The translations under genes and the position numbers were made by a program. The notes beneath the pieces are model-generated. The model did no database searches. It saw only the letters and a program-made list of their open reading frames with translations, and was not told the DNA's origin. A DNA stretch of 31,023 nt from Polaromonas sp. (GTDB lineage Bacteria; Pseudomonadota; Gammaproteobacteria; Burkholderiales; Burkholderiaceae_C). Shown piece by piece: positions 18,499-26,231 of the stretch (the stretch's first letter is position 1; each line of letters begins with the position of its first letter). The DNA is taken from assembly GCA_028292345.1 (NCBI GenBank), contig JAQGMN010000142.1, forward strand, positions 1 to 31,023. The letters are read 5' to 3'.

Positions 18499-18657
18499 CT
18501 AGATGCGGCCCATCAGGAGCAGCACGATCAGGATGATCACCACCAAACCGATACCGCCGCTGGGACCGTAACCCCAATTGCGGCTGTGGCCCCAGCTGGG
18601 CAGGGCGCCGACCAGAATCAGGATCAGGACGATCAGCAGGATAAGCGAGATGGACAT
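18499..18657 (-). CDS. DUF3309 family small membrane protein
   Basis: A 52-residue protein starting MSISLILLIVLILILVGALP and ending LLLMGRI. It has two hydrophobic segments (residues ~4-19 and ~36-49) separated by a short polar loop rich in Gly, Trp and Ser (PSWGHSRNWGYGPSGG). This layout and the loop motif are those of DUF3309, a family of ~50-residue proteins of unknown function common in proteobacteria. The ATG is preceded by a good AAGGAG site at suitable spacing. The gene lies between the aminotransferase gene (90 bp upstream, same strand) and the hrpA terminator. It is probably inserted in the inner membrane; partner and role are unknown. Confidence 0.88.
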   Translation of the reverse strand: MSISLILLIVLILILVGALPSWGHSRNWGYGPSGGIGLVVIILIVLLLMGRI

Positions 18658-18747
18658 TGAAGACTCCTTGTTATGTGTGGGTGTATTCTTGCCTCCCCCT
18701 TGCGTGCGTCAAGCAGGAAGGCGGCTGATACAGGCGTCAGGAGTTGC

Positions 18748-19950
18748 CTACAGTCGCGCTAGCCGGTCCAGCGCCAGGCGCAGGGTTTCGTCCTTTTTGG
18801 CAAAGCAAAAGCGCACGACGCGCTGGTCGAACCCGTCGCCATAGAACGCCGACAAGGGGATCGCCGCCACGCCGATGTCGGTTGCCAGCCAGCGGCAGAA
18901 ATCGGCCTCGCCCAGGTCGCTGACCTGTGAAATATCGACGCACTGGAAGTAGCTCCCTTCGCTGGGCAGCAGCTTGAAGCGCGTGTTTTCCAGCCCCTTG
19001 CGGAACAGGTCGCGCTTTCGCTGGTAGAAAGCCGGCAGGTCCAGGTAAGGCCGGTCGCTGGCCATGTAGGCGGCCAGGCCATGCTGCACCGGCGTGTTGA
19101 CGGTGAACACATTGAACTGGTGCACCTTGCGGAACTCCGCCATCAAGCTGGCCGGCGCGGCAACATAGCCGACCTTCCAGCCGGTGACATGGTAGGTCTT
19201 GCCGAAGCTGCTGACGATGAAGGCCCGCGCCGCGAGCCCGGCAAAGCGCGCGGCGCTCTGGTGGATAGCGCCCTGGGCGGCGTCGAACACCATGTGCTCA
19301 TAGACCTCGTCGCTGATCAGCAGGACATCGGTCGGGGCGAGGAGGTCCTGAAGCGCGAGCATCTCGGCCTCGGTCCAGACCGTGGCGCTGGGGTTGTGCG
19401 GCGAGTTGACGATGATGGCGCGCGTGCGGGGGCTGAGGGCCGCGCCGATCTTTTCAAAGTCCGGACGAAACGTTCCGGGCGTCAACGGCACGCGGACCAC
19501 GTTGCCGCCTGCCAGCTCGATGTTCGGCACATAGCTGTCGTAGCACGGCTCCAGCACGATGACCTCGTCGCCCGGATGCACGACGGCCAGGATGATGGTG
19601 AGGATCGCCTGCGTGGCGCCCGCCGTGATGGTGATCTCGCTGCCGGGGTCGTAGCTGCGGCCGTACAGCGCGGCCAGCTTGGCCGCGACGGCTTCGCGCA
19701 GCACGGGGACGCCGGCCATCGGCGGATACTGGTTCAGGCCGCGCTGCATGGCGCCGGTGACGGCATCGACCAGTTGCGGGTCGCAGTCGAAATCGGGAAA
19801 CCCCTGGCCCAGGTTCACCGCGCCTGTTTCAGCGGCCAGCGCCGACATGACGGTGAAGATCGTCGTGCCGACCCGGGGCAGCCGGCTGGTGAGCGCTGGC
19901 GTTCGGGCCGGATCAGCGGTGCGCGTTGCAGGTGAATTCGTCGTCATCAT
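18748..19950 (-). CDS. PLP-dependent aminotransferase, YbdL-like (methionine aminotransferase)
   Basis: Class I/II aminotransferase of 400 residues. E. coli YbdL prefers methionine, histidine and phenylalanine, and homologues work in methionine salvage by aminating 2-oxo-4-methylthiobutyrate. The small-domain start is VNLGQGFPDFDCDP. The cofactor region includes GATQAI, NSPHNPS and ISDEVYEHMVF, and the PLP lysine is Lys251 in SSFGKTYHVTGWKVGY. The carboxylate-binding arginine lies in the C-terminal VVRFCFAKKDETL. I chose the ATG at 19950, 7 bases after GAGG; a TTG six bases upstream would overlap the regulator stop codon. The gene follows the CysB-like regulator by only 2 bp and is almost surely its operon partner, which fits a sulfur-amino-acid role. 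Substrate is inferred from similarity. Confidence 0.88.
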   Translation of the reverse strand: MMTTNSPATRTADPARTPALTSRLPRVGTTIFTVMSALAAETGAVNLGQGFPDFDCDPQLVDAVTGAMQRGLNQYPPMAGVPVLREAVAAKLAALYGRSYDPGSEITITAGATQAILTIILAVVHPGDEVIVLEPCYDSYVPNIELAGGNVVRVPLTPGTFRPDFEKIGAALSPRTRAIIVNSPHNPSATVWTEAEMLALQDLLAPTDVLLISDEVYEHMVFDAAQGAIHQSAARFAGLAARAFIVSSFGKTYHVTGWKVGYVAAPASLMAEFRKVHQFNVFTVNTPVQHGLAAYMASDRPYLDLPAFYQRKRDLFRKGLENTRFKLLPSEGSYFQCVDISQVSDLGEADFCRWLATDIGVAAIPLSAFYGDGFDQRVVRFCFAKKDETLRLALDRLARL

Positions 19951-19952
19951 GT

Positions 19953-20897
19953 TCAAACCTCGTCGTCGTGGAGGCGACCTGCCATGGCCCTGGCCACCAG
20001 GTCGCGGTTGAGCTTGTCGTTGAGCAGTTCAGTGAACTTGTAGACAAAATTGCGCAGGTAGGCGCTGCGCTTGAAGGCCACGCGGGCGACGTTCACGCCA
20101 AACAGATGGCCTGCCGGCAAGGCCACCAGGTCGGCATTGGTGCCGTCGTCCTTGACCGCCATTTCGGCCACGATGCCCACGCCCAGCCCGAGCCGCACAT
20201 AAGTCTTGATCACGTCGGAGTCGATGGCTTCCAGGGCAATGCGCGGATGCAGGTGCCGGGCAGCAAACGCCTGGTCGACCTTGGTGCGGCCGGTGAACGA
20301 CGGGTGGTAGGTGATCAGCGGCTCCTGCGCCAGGTCTTCCAGCGTGATGTGTTCCTTTCTGGCCAGCGGATGGTCGCCGGGCATGACCAGCATGTGCTGC
20401 CATTCATAGCAGGGCAGCGTCACCAGGTCGTCGTAATGGCTCAAGGATTCGGTGGCAATCCCGATCTCGGCCACTTCATCAAGCACCATGCGCGCGACCT
20501 GGTCGGGCGAGCCCTGGTGCAGGCTGACGTTGACCTTGGGAAAGGCCTCGCGCAGGCGGGCGACCGGCTGCGGAAGTACGTAGCGGGCCTGCGTATGGGT
20601 GGTGGCAATCGACAGCGTGCCGCTGTCCTGCGCCGAAAACTGCTCGCCGATGCGCCGCAGGTTGCCGACTTCCCGCATGATCAGCCCGATGCTTTTGAGC
20701 ACATGCTCGCCGGGCTCGGTCACGCGCTTGAGCCGTTTGCCGTGCCGGGCAAAAATTTCCACACCAAGCTCTTCCTCCAGCTCGATGATGGCCTTGGAAA
20801 CGCCGGGCTGCGAGGTGTGCAGCGCCCGCGCAGTCTCTGTCAGGTTCAGGTTGCGGCGGACGGCTTCCTGGACAAAGCGGAATTGGTGCAAGTTCAT
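19953..20897 (-). CDS. cysB: CysB-like LysR-type transcriptional regulator
   Basis: LysR-family regulator of 314 residues, against 324 for E. coli CysB. The N-terminal winged helix-turn-helix spans ~1-60, with LTETARALHTSQPGVSKAI as the recognition region and the CysB-subgroup pattern FARHGKRLKRVTEPGE. The effector domain starts GTLSIATTHTQARYVLP, a signature of the CysB/Cbl subgroup, where the site binds O-acetylserine or N-acetylserine (CysB) or adenosine 5'-phosphosulfate (Cbl). I chose the ATG at 20897 (MNLHQFRFV), which matches the family; an upstream start would add 15 basic residues. The AT-rich stretch just upstream is the likely promoter. CysB and Cbl cannot be separated with certainty here. 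The gene lies between cbiX and a methionine-type aminotransferase gene. Confidence 0.9.
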   Translation of the reverse strand: MNLHQFRFVQEAVRRNLNLTETARALHTSQPGVSKAIIELEEELGVEIFARHGKRLKRVTEPGEHVLKSIGLIMREVGNLRRIGEQFSAQDSGTLSIATTHTQARYVLPQPVARLREAFPKVNVSLHQGSPDQVARMVLDEVAEIGIATESLSHYDDLVTLPCYEWQHMLVMPGDHPLARKEHITLEDLAQEPLITYHPSFTGRTKVDQAFAARHLHPRIALEAIDSDVIKTYVRLGLGVGIVAEMAVKDDGTNADLVALPAGHLFGVNVARVAFKRSAYLRNFVYKFTELLNDKLNRDLVARAMAGRLHDDEV

Positions 20898-20924
20898 AGG
20901 GAATTCGATCTTATTTTTAATTTT

Positions 20925-20953
20925 ATTATGCCTGCGATGCACTAAAGAAATTC
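20925..20953 (-). promoter_or_regulatory. Candidate promoter of the CysB-like regulator
   Basis: On the minus strand the 63-bp gap between cbiX and the regulator is strongly AT-rich and contains CATAAT, five of six matches to a -10 box. The sequence 17 bases further upstream, GAATTT, is a poor -35 box, as is common for activator-dependent or autoregulated promoters. Assigned from composition and one box only. Confidence 0.3.
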
Positions 20954-20960
20954 CGGTGAA

Positions 20961-21377
20961 CTAAGCGTTTTCAGTCTCCTCTGAAGTTGCGTACGCGCTA
21001 TCGGCCACTGCAATGTCGGCCAGCAGGGTGGTCATCTGGGCATATTCGCCGGCAGCCTGAAGCAGTTCAATGGCGACACCGGGATGCGCGCCCCTGATCT
21101 GCTCAATCAGCAGCGGCAAGTCCTCGCGCGCATGCTTTCCCACGCCCAGGAACAGCGGAAAAACCCTCAGCTGGCGCGCACCTGCGGCAATCAGCTCGTC
21201 GGCCGCTTCCGGCAGCGACGGCGCGCAGATTTCGAGGTAGGCGCAACGCACCAGGATGCCGGGCTGGCGAGCACCGATCTGCGCGGCGACCGCTTCGATC
21301 GGCAATCGCCACAGCGGATCGCGCGAACCGTGGGCAAACAGGACAATACCGCGCAGCGCAGGAAATGGGGAGGTCAT
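20961..21377 (-). CDS. cbiX: CbiX/SirB-type sirohydrochlorin chelatase (short form)
   Basis: Predicted class II chelatase of 138 residues that inserts iron (or cobalt) into sirohydrochlorin; siroheme is the cofactor of sulfite and nitrite reductases. Metal- and substrate-binding histidines are His16 in FAHGSRDPLW and His82 in FPLFLGVGKHAREDLP, both standard for CbiX/SirB. The length is that of the single-domain form, about half of the fused chelatases, so it should act as a dimer. It is followed by the CysB-like regulator 63 bp downstream and preceded by lptG by ~37 bp on the same strand. Proximity to cysB supports a siroheme and sulfate-assimilation role. The initiation ATG has no good ribosome-binding site. 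Confidence 0.9.
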   Translation of the reverse strand: MTSPFPALRGIVLFAHGSRDPLWRLPIEAVAAQIGARQPGILVRCAYLEICAPSLPEAADELIAAGARQLRVFPLFLGVGKHAREDLPLLIEQIRGAHPGVAIELLQAAGEYAQMTTLLADIAVADSAYATSEETENA

Positions 21378-21414
21378 GAATGGTGGGAAGAGTTGAAGGG
21401 TAGGATTGGCAAGG

Positions 21415-22566
21415 TCACCGCCTGAGCACCAGCCAGCCGAATGCGCCCATGGAAATGGCCATGTAGATCAGCCCCGGGGTGGCCGCTGCCAGCCAGGGCT
21501 GCCAGTTGCGCAGGTTGCCGATGTAGCCGAACACATTGTTGAGCAGAAAAAAGCTGATGCCGATCATCACACCGGCAAACACATAGCCGGTGATGCCGCC
21601 GGAGCGGAAATGCAGGTAGGCAAAGGGCAGGGCCAGCATCACCATCACCAGGCAGCTGAGCGGATAGAACACCTTGCGCCAGAACTCGATTTCGTAGCGC
21701 TGGGACGTCTGGCCGTTGGCTTCCAGATGGCGGATGTAGTTGAACAGGTCGATCGTGGCCATCCGGTCGGGCCGCAGCAGCGCGACCGACACCATCTCTG
21801 TGGTGATCTCGGTGGGCCAGCGAAAGCTGGGCATGGCGGTGCGGTTGACCCGCGCGTGTTGCGGGGAGGCATCGGGCTTGCCGCCGGCGTTAGCGCTGGC
21901 AGGCACGGCGAACTCGGTGCGCGTGGCATCGCGCAGCAGCCAGGCGGTGTTCGAAGAGAACGCTGCCACCGGGGACTCGGTCGTCGAGACGATCAGTCCC
22001 CTGCCGTCGAACTCGTAAATGCGAACGCCATGCATTTCGCCGTTCGGCGACAACTCGCTGACGTTCACGATGAAGCTGTTGCTGGCCTGTTTTTCCTTCA
22101 GCCAGGCACCGGTCTGGCCCACGGTGATCTTGCTCTGGTACCTGGCCTTGAGCAACTGCGCGGCGCGCTCGCTGACAGGCGAAATGTAGTCGCCGACAAC
22201 GAAGCTCAGCGCGACGAAAAATGCGCCCAACCACAGCAGCAGCTTGAGCGCCCGCCAGGGGCCGAGCCCGCTGGTGCGCAAGATGGTGAATTCCGAGCTT
22301 TGGGCCAGGCGCGCCATGACGAAAATGCTGCCGATCAGCACCGATATCGGCAACAGCTCATACAGGTGGTTGGGAATCAGCAGGGTGACGTACAGCAGGG
22401 CATGCCTGATCTGGTAGATGCTCTCGCCCACCAGGCCGTTGTTTTTACCCAGGTACTGCAGTTCGTCCACCAGGTCGAAAAAGAAGAACAGGGCCAGAAA
22501 ACCCAGGGCCACCAGCGCAATCGAAGTCAGCACTTCGCGGTAGATGAGGCGCCGTATGGTCTTCAT
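21415..22566 (-). CDS. lptG: LPS export ABC transporter permease LptG
   Basis: Inner-membrane permease that, with LptF and the ATPase LptB, extracts lipopolysaccharide and passes it to LptC-LptA. The protein has 383 residues. Transmembrane segments lie at ~12-32, ~60-85 and ~100-122, a periplasmic beta-jellyroll domain at ~125-295, and three further segments at ~305-380. The coupling-helix region is MARLAQSSEFTILRTSGLGPWRALK. I chose the ATG at 22566 (MKTIRRLIYREV), whose ATGA overlaps the lptF stop by 4 bp. The upstream-frame extension would belong to the lptF region. It is followed by cbiX after ~37 bp. The fold, the length and the pairing with lptF make the assignment firm. Confidence 0.96.
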   Translation of the reverse strand: MKTIRRLIYREVLTSIALVALGFLALFFFFDLVDELQYLGKNNGLVGESIYQIRHALLYVTLLIPNHLYELLPISVLIGSIFVMARLAQSSEFTILRTSGLGPWRALKLLLWLGAFFVALSFVVGDYISPVSERAAQLLKARYQSKITVGQTGAWLKEKQASNSFIVNVSELSPNGEMHGVRIYEFDGRGLIVSTTESPVAAFSSNTAWLLRDATRTEFAVPASANAGGKPDASPQHARVNRTAMPSFRWPTEITTEMVSVALLRPDRMATIDLFNYIRHLEANGQTSQRYEIEFWRKVFYPLSCLVMVMLALPFAYLHFRSGGITGYVFAGVMIGISFFLLNNVFGYIGNLRNWQPWLAAATPGLIYMAISMGAFGWLVLRR

Positions 22567-23684
22567 GCCCGTCCTCCGGCCTGGACTGCGGACACCGGAG
22601 CGCGCGCCCGCCGGCTGCGGCCCAGGCGCCAGTTCAAATGCCGCTTGGCCAGCCAGGCCAGGGCGAGCAGCAGGACGCCGCCATGCAGGGCCAGCAAAAG
22701 CGGGCCGAAACCGATCAGCCCGACAAAGATCCAGTTCTGGCCCAGGTTGACCAGGTTGTTGTAGACCACGAAGGCCAGCACGACAAATATCATGTTGGCG
22801 CTGCGTCCGCCGCGCGGGTTGACGCTGGACAGCGCCAGCGCCACCACCACCAGGTTGATGGCGGAAAGGGCCAGGCCCAGCCGCCATGCCAGCTCACCGA
22901 GGTTGCCGCGCGTCGGCTCCTTGATCAGCGCGCGGCTGGACATCAGCTTGGCTTCGGGAGGCGTTTCCCCCAGCAGTCCGGAACTGCCGGTCTTGACGCC
23001 GTATTCCTTGAAGTCGCTGATCTTCAGTGCGGACTTGCCAATCTCGTTCTCCAGCCGCTGGCCGTTGGACAGCATCAGGAACTGCGCATCGCCCCGGGTT
23101 TCAATGCGTCCGGACTGGGCGGTGGTGACCGAGCTTTTTCCTTTTTCCGTGGCGGCAATGAAGACATTGTTGCTGGCCTTCTCGCCGGCCAGCTCGCGGT
23201 CGATGAAGAACACCCGGTTGCCGCTGGAGGACTCCTGGAAGACGCCGGGGGTGATGCGGTCCAGGTCGCCGCGCTGCTGGTATCGGCTTTGCATGTCCTT
23301 GGTTTGCTGGTTGGTCCATGGCCAGACAAAAATCGCCATCAGGCTGATGACCATCAGCACCGGCCAGGCAAAGTGAAACAGCGGCCGCAAAAAACCGGCC
23401 AGTCCCTGGCCGCTGGTGAACCACACGACCATTTCGCTGTCGCGGTACATGCGCGACAGGGTGCTTACCAGTGCAATGAACAGCGCGAGCGTCAGGATGG
23501 TGGGCAGGCGCCCCAGGCCGGAATACGCCATGTAGAGCATCACGTCCTGCGGGCTGATGGAGCCGCGCGATGCCTGGCCCAGGGTGCGTATCAGCACGAT
23601 GGTCATGACGATGGTGACAAGCACCACCAGGGTGGCGCCGAAACTGCGCGCCAGTTCTTTGCGAATTGAAGATTGGAATAACAT
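22563..23684 (-). CDS. lptF: LPS export ABC transporter permease LptF
   Basis: Second permease of the Lpt transporter, 373 residues. It has a short cytosolic N-terminus (MLFQSSIRKELARSF), hydrophobic segments at ~15-35, ~60-78 and ~100-120, a periplasmic jellyroll domain at ~130-260 (PGVFQESSSGNRVFFIDREL), and C-terminal segments at ~275-345. The coupling-helix motif is LSRMYRDSEMVVWFTSGQG. It overlaps lptG by ATGA and is divergent from pepA across 65 bp, the same arrangement as in E. coli. The C-terminal tail of ~25 residues is rich in Arg and Ala and looks disordered. No ribosome-binding site is obvious in front of the ATG at 23684. Confidence 0.96.
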   Translation of the reverse strand: MLFQSSIRKELARSFGATLVVLVTIVMTIVLIRTLGQASRGSISPQDVMLYMAYSGLGRLPTILTLALFIALVSTLSRMYRDSEMVVWFTSGQGLAGFLRPLFHFAWPVLMVISLMAIFVWPWTNQQTKDMQSRYQQRGDLDRITPGVFQESSSGNRVFFIDRELAGEKASNNVFIAATEKGKSSVTTAQSGRIETRGDAQFLMLSNGQRLENEIGKSALKISDFKEYGVKTGSSGLLGETPPEAKLMSSRALIKEPTRGNLGELAWRLGLALSAINLVVVALALSSVNPRGGRSANMIFVVLAFVVYNNLVNLGQNWIFVGLIGFGPLLLALHGGVLLLALAWLAKRHLNWRLGRSRRARAPVSAVQAGGRA

Positions 23685-23749
23685 TGGCTGGATGGCTGCC
23701 TTGCTCGGCTGTATTTGTGTAAGCTGGTTTTTCTACCCAACCCTGAATT

Positions 23750-25270
23750 ATGGACTTTGAACTTAAAACTCTGAACCGCGCCCTTGCCTGCAGTGAAAAA
23801 GCCGATGCGCTGATGGTGCTGGTCCCTGAGGGCTTCGACGGCGGAGACGACGCTTTGTCGCTGCTTGCCGCACTGGCCATCAAGTCAGGCGATCTGGAAC
23901 TCAAGCCGGGCAAGCTGCTCAGCGCCTACCGTATACCGGGCATTGAGGCCACGCGGGTGGTGCTGGTCGGCGCAGGCGATGCCAGCGAAAAAAGCGTCCG
24001 CACCGCCGTCAATGCCGCGATGGGCGCGTTGAAGGCCAGCAGTGCCCAGCGCGCCGTCCTTTGCCTCGGCCTGCTGGCCAGCGTCCAGCCCGAAACGGTT
24101 CGCGCCGCCGTTGTCGCCTGTGCCGACGCGAGCTATGTCTACACCACCACCAAGTCCAAGCCGGTACCGGCAAAACTGCAGCAGATGACGGTTGCCGTCG
24201 ACAGCCAGGCCCCGGTTCAGGCCGGTTTTGACAAGGCCATCGGACTGGTCAAGGGCATTGAACTGGCCAAGGAATGGGCCAACCGGCCGGCCAACCATGC
24301 CACGCCCACCTTGCTGGCCGGCGCTGCCAAGGAACTGGGAAAGCTGCGCCGCATCAAGACCGAGGTATTGGGCCCCAAGGAAGTTGAGAAGCTCGGCATG
24401 GGCGCATTCGCGGCGGTGTCGCAGGGCACGGCCGAACCGCTGCGCTTCATTGTGCTGCGCTACGAGGGTGGCGCGAAGGACGAAGCGCCCGTGGTGCTGA
24501 TCGGCAAGGGCATCACATTCGACACCGGCGGCATCTCGATCAAGCCGGCCGCTGAAATGGATGAGATGAAATTCGACATGTGCGGCGCTGCCAGCGTGCT
24601 GGGCACCTTCCGGGCGCTGGCCGAACTGCAGCCGGCAATCAACGTGGTGGGTCTGATTCCGGCCTGCGAGAACATGCCCGGCGACAAGGCCATCAAGCCC
24701 GGCGACGTGGTGACCAGCATGAGCGGGCAAACCATTGAAATCCTCAACACCGATGCCGAGGGGCGGCTGGTGCTGTGCGATGCACTGACCTACGCGGCGC
24801 GCTTCAAACCACGGGCCGTCGTGGACATTGCCACGTTGACGGGCGCCTGCGTGGTGGCGCTTGGCGGTGTGCGGAGCGGCCTTTTTTCTAGCAATGACGC
24901 ATTGGCCGAATCGCTGGCCCGGGCTGGCGACTCCTCGCTGGACCTGTGCTGGCGTATGCCGCTGGACGACGACTATGCGGAAGGCCTGAAAACCAATTTC
25001 GCCGACGTTGCCAATGTGGCAGGGCGTGCCGGTGGCGCGGTGACAGCCGCCAAGTTTCTTCAGCGCTTTGCGGCTGACTTCGCCTGGGCGCATCTGGACA
25101 TTGCCGGCACCGGCTGGAAAAGCGGCCAGGCCAAGGGCGCCACCGGACGCCCCGTGCCGCTGCTGCTGGACTTTCTGCTGGCTCAGGCGACTTCCGTATC
25201 CACCGAGCCGGCCGTTTCCAGGAAAAGAACGGCCAAGGGACGCGCGGCGGCCGCCAAGACCCGGGCATGA
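23750..25270 (+). CDS. pepA: Cytosol leucyl aminopeptidase (M17 family)
   Basis: Hexameric two-metal aminopeptidase that releases N-terminal residues; E. coli PepA also binds DNA in cer/Xer recombination and at carAB. The protein has 506 residues. All active-site residues are present with a constant offset of 17 from E. coli: Lys253, Asp258, Asp276, Asp335, Glu337 (NTDAEGR) and Arg339, plus Lys265 (GGISIKPAAEM). An N-terminal alpha/beta domain of ~170 residues precedes the catalytic domain. The C-terminal ~25 residues are a basic Arg/Lys/Ala tail not typical of the family. The ATG at 23750 is 65 bp from the divergent lptF. The stop overlaps the start of holC by 4 bp (ATGA). Confidence 0.97.
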   Translation: MDFELKTLNRALACSEKADALMVLVPEGFDGGDDALSLLAALAIKSGDLELKPGKLLSAYRIPGIEATRVVLVGAGDASEKSVRTAVNAAMGALKASSAQRAVLCLGLLASVQPETVRAAVVACADASYVYTTTKSKPVPAKLQQMTVAVDSQAPVQAGFDKAIGLVKGIELAKEWANRPANHATPTLLAGAAKELGKLRRIKTEVLGPKEVEKLGMGAFAAVSQGTAEPLRFIVLRYEGGAKDEAPVVLIGKGITFDTGGISIKPAAEMDEMKFDMCGAASVLGTFRALAELQPAINVVGLIPACENMPGDKAIKPGDVVTSMSGQTIEILNTDAEGRLVLCDALTYAARFKPRAVVDIATLTGACVVALGGVRSGLFSSNDALAESLARAGDSSLDLCWRMPLDDDYAEGLKTNFADVANVAGRAGGAVTAAKFLQRFAADFAWAHLDIAGTGWKSGQAKGATGRPVPLLLDFLLAQATSVSTEPAVSRKRTAKGRAAAAKTRA

Positions 25271-25707
25271 CCGACATTGCCTTTCATTTCAACGCGCCCG
25301 ACAAGCTGGCCTACGGCTGCCGGTTGCTGCGCAAAATCTACCTGAGCGGTGCGAAGGCAGCGGTCACGGCCGAGCCAGCCGTGCTGGCCGAGCTCGATGC
25401 GCTGCTGTGGACTTTTTCTTCCGCCGATTTCGTGCCCCACTGCACGGCGGATGGGTCATCCGTCACGCTGGCAAGCACGCCGGTCGTGCTGGCAGCGTCG
25501 CCCTCGCGCTATAGGCAGCATGCCATCCTGGTCAATATGGGGCATGACCTTCCGGCAGGGTTCGAGGAATTCGAGCGCTTGATCGAAGTGGTTTCGCTGT
25601 CTCCGGAAGATGCGCAGGCCGGTCGCAGCCGCTGGAAGCATTACGCGGCGCAAGGCTATGCCCTGAAACGGCATGACCTGGCCCATCGGGCGGCAGGCGC
25701 AGCATGA
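25267..25707 (+). CDS. holC: DNA polymerase III chi subunit
   Basis: Clamp-loader accessory subunit that binds single-strand binding protein (SSB). The protein has 146 residues, as in the family (E. coli 147). The N-terminus is MTDIAFHFNAPDKLAYGCRL; the core has AKAAVTAEPAVLAELDALLWTF and FVPHC; the region around HAILVNMGHDLPAGFEEFERLIEVV is typical of chi. It overlaps pepA upstream and the unassigned ORF downstream by ATGA, so the three genes are translationally coupled. The pepA-holC pair is conserved across many beta- and gammaproteobacteria; valS, its usual next gene in E. coli, does not follow here. Confidence 0.95.
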   Translation: MTDIAFHFNAPDKLAYGCRLLRKIYLSGAKAAVTAEPAVLAELDALLWTFSSADFVPHCTADGSSVTLASTPVVLAASPSRYRQHAILVNMGHDLPAGFEEFERLIEVVSLSPEDAQAGRSRWKHYAAQGYALKRHDLAHRAAGAA

Positions 25708-26051
25708 GCCGGTTGCCAGGGCCGCCGGCTTATGTGCCCACGCTGACCGAAATCGTCCCTCCGCCGCCCTCCAGGAAAACAGGGGATGAAAGCGCGGCGG
25801 CCGCAACGTCCGCTGCAACGGACCTGCAGGCGTTGATGGTCCAGCGTGTTCTGCGCCATGTCGACGGGGCGCTGGAAAAACGCCTGCATGAAGCCACCGA
25901 GCAACTGATCCGCGAGCATGTCCAGGCCCTGCTGCCTCAATTGCACGCTGAAATCGAACGGGTCGTGCGTGAGGCGGTCGGCCAGGCTTTGGAACGTGAA
26001 ATGCCTGCTTCCAGGGTTCAGTCCGGAAGGCTCGAATCCAGGCATTCGTGA
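25704..26051 (+). CDS. Conserved-looking hypothetical protein coupled to holC
   Basis: A 115-residue protein I cannot name with certainty. A proline-rich N-terminal ~40 residues (PPAYVPTLTEIVPPPPS) precedes a likely long amphipathic helix (residues ~40-100) with alternating charged residues, for example LMVQRVLRHVDGALEKRL and HAEIERVVREAVGQALE. This suggests a short coiled coil or helical hairpin. No cysteines or membrane segments. Its start overlaps the holC stop by ATGA, which strongly supports that it is translated. In related Burkholderiales a gene of the DUF2486 type often follows holC; this could be that family, by position rather than by a motif I can prove. No function is proposed. 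Confidence 0.75.
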   Translation: MSRLPGPPAYVPTLTEIVPPPPSRKTGDESAAAATSAATDLQALMVQRVLRHVDGALEKRLHEATEQLIREHVQALLPQLHAEIERVVREAVGQALEREMPASRVQSGRLESRHS

Positions 26052-26231
26052 CCCGTTGCCGATACAAGTTTCTTACAAAAAATTGCGCCATATCAGGGCA
26101 AACCCTCTGATCAAACGCAACCTAGGGACGTTGCTATGGTGCAGGCCTAAAAATTGCGTTATGTTCTGCCCCGTTGAGTTTAAAAAAAATGTTCTCAACC
26201 TTCACAGGTAATTTTCTAACCGGAGTTTTTT

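Noticed and set aside
19081..20945. Plus-strand frames opposite the aminotransferase and CysB-like genes
   Set aside because: Shadow coding of two well-recognised genes; the composition is His/Gln/Asp-rich and no motif is visible.
23685..23749. Definite promoters for lptF and pepA in the 65-bp divergent gap
   Set aside because: Candidate boxes such as TTGCTC and TTGGGT exist, but none pairs with a good -10 box at 16-18 bp, so no site is claimed.
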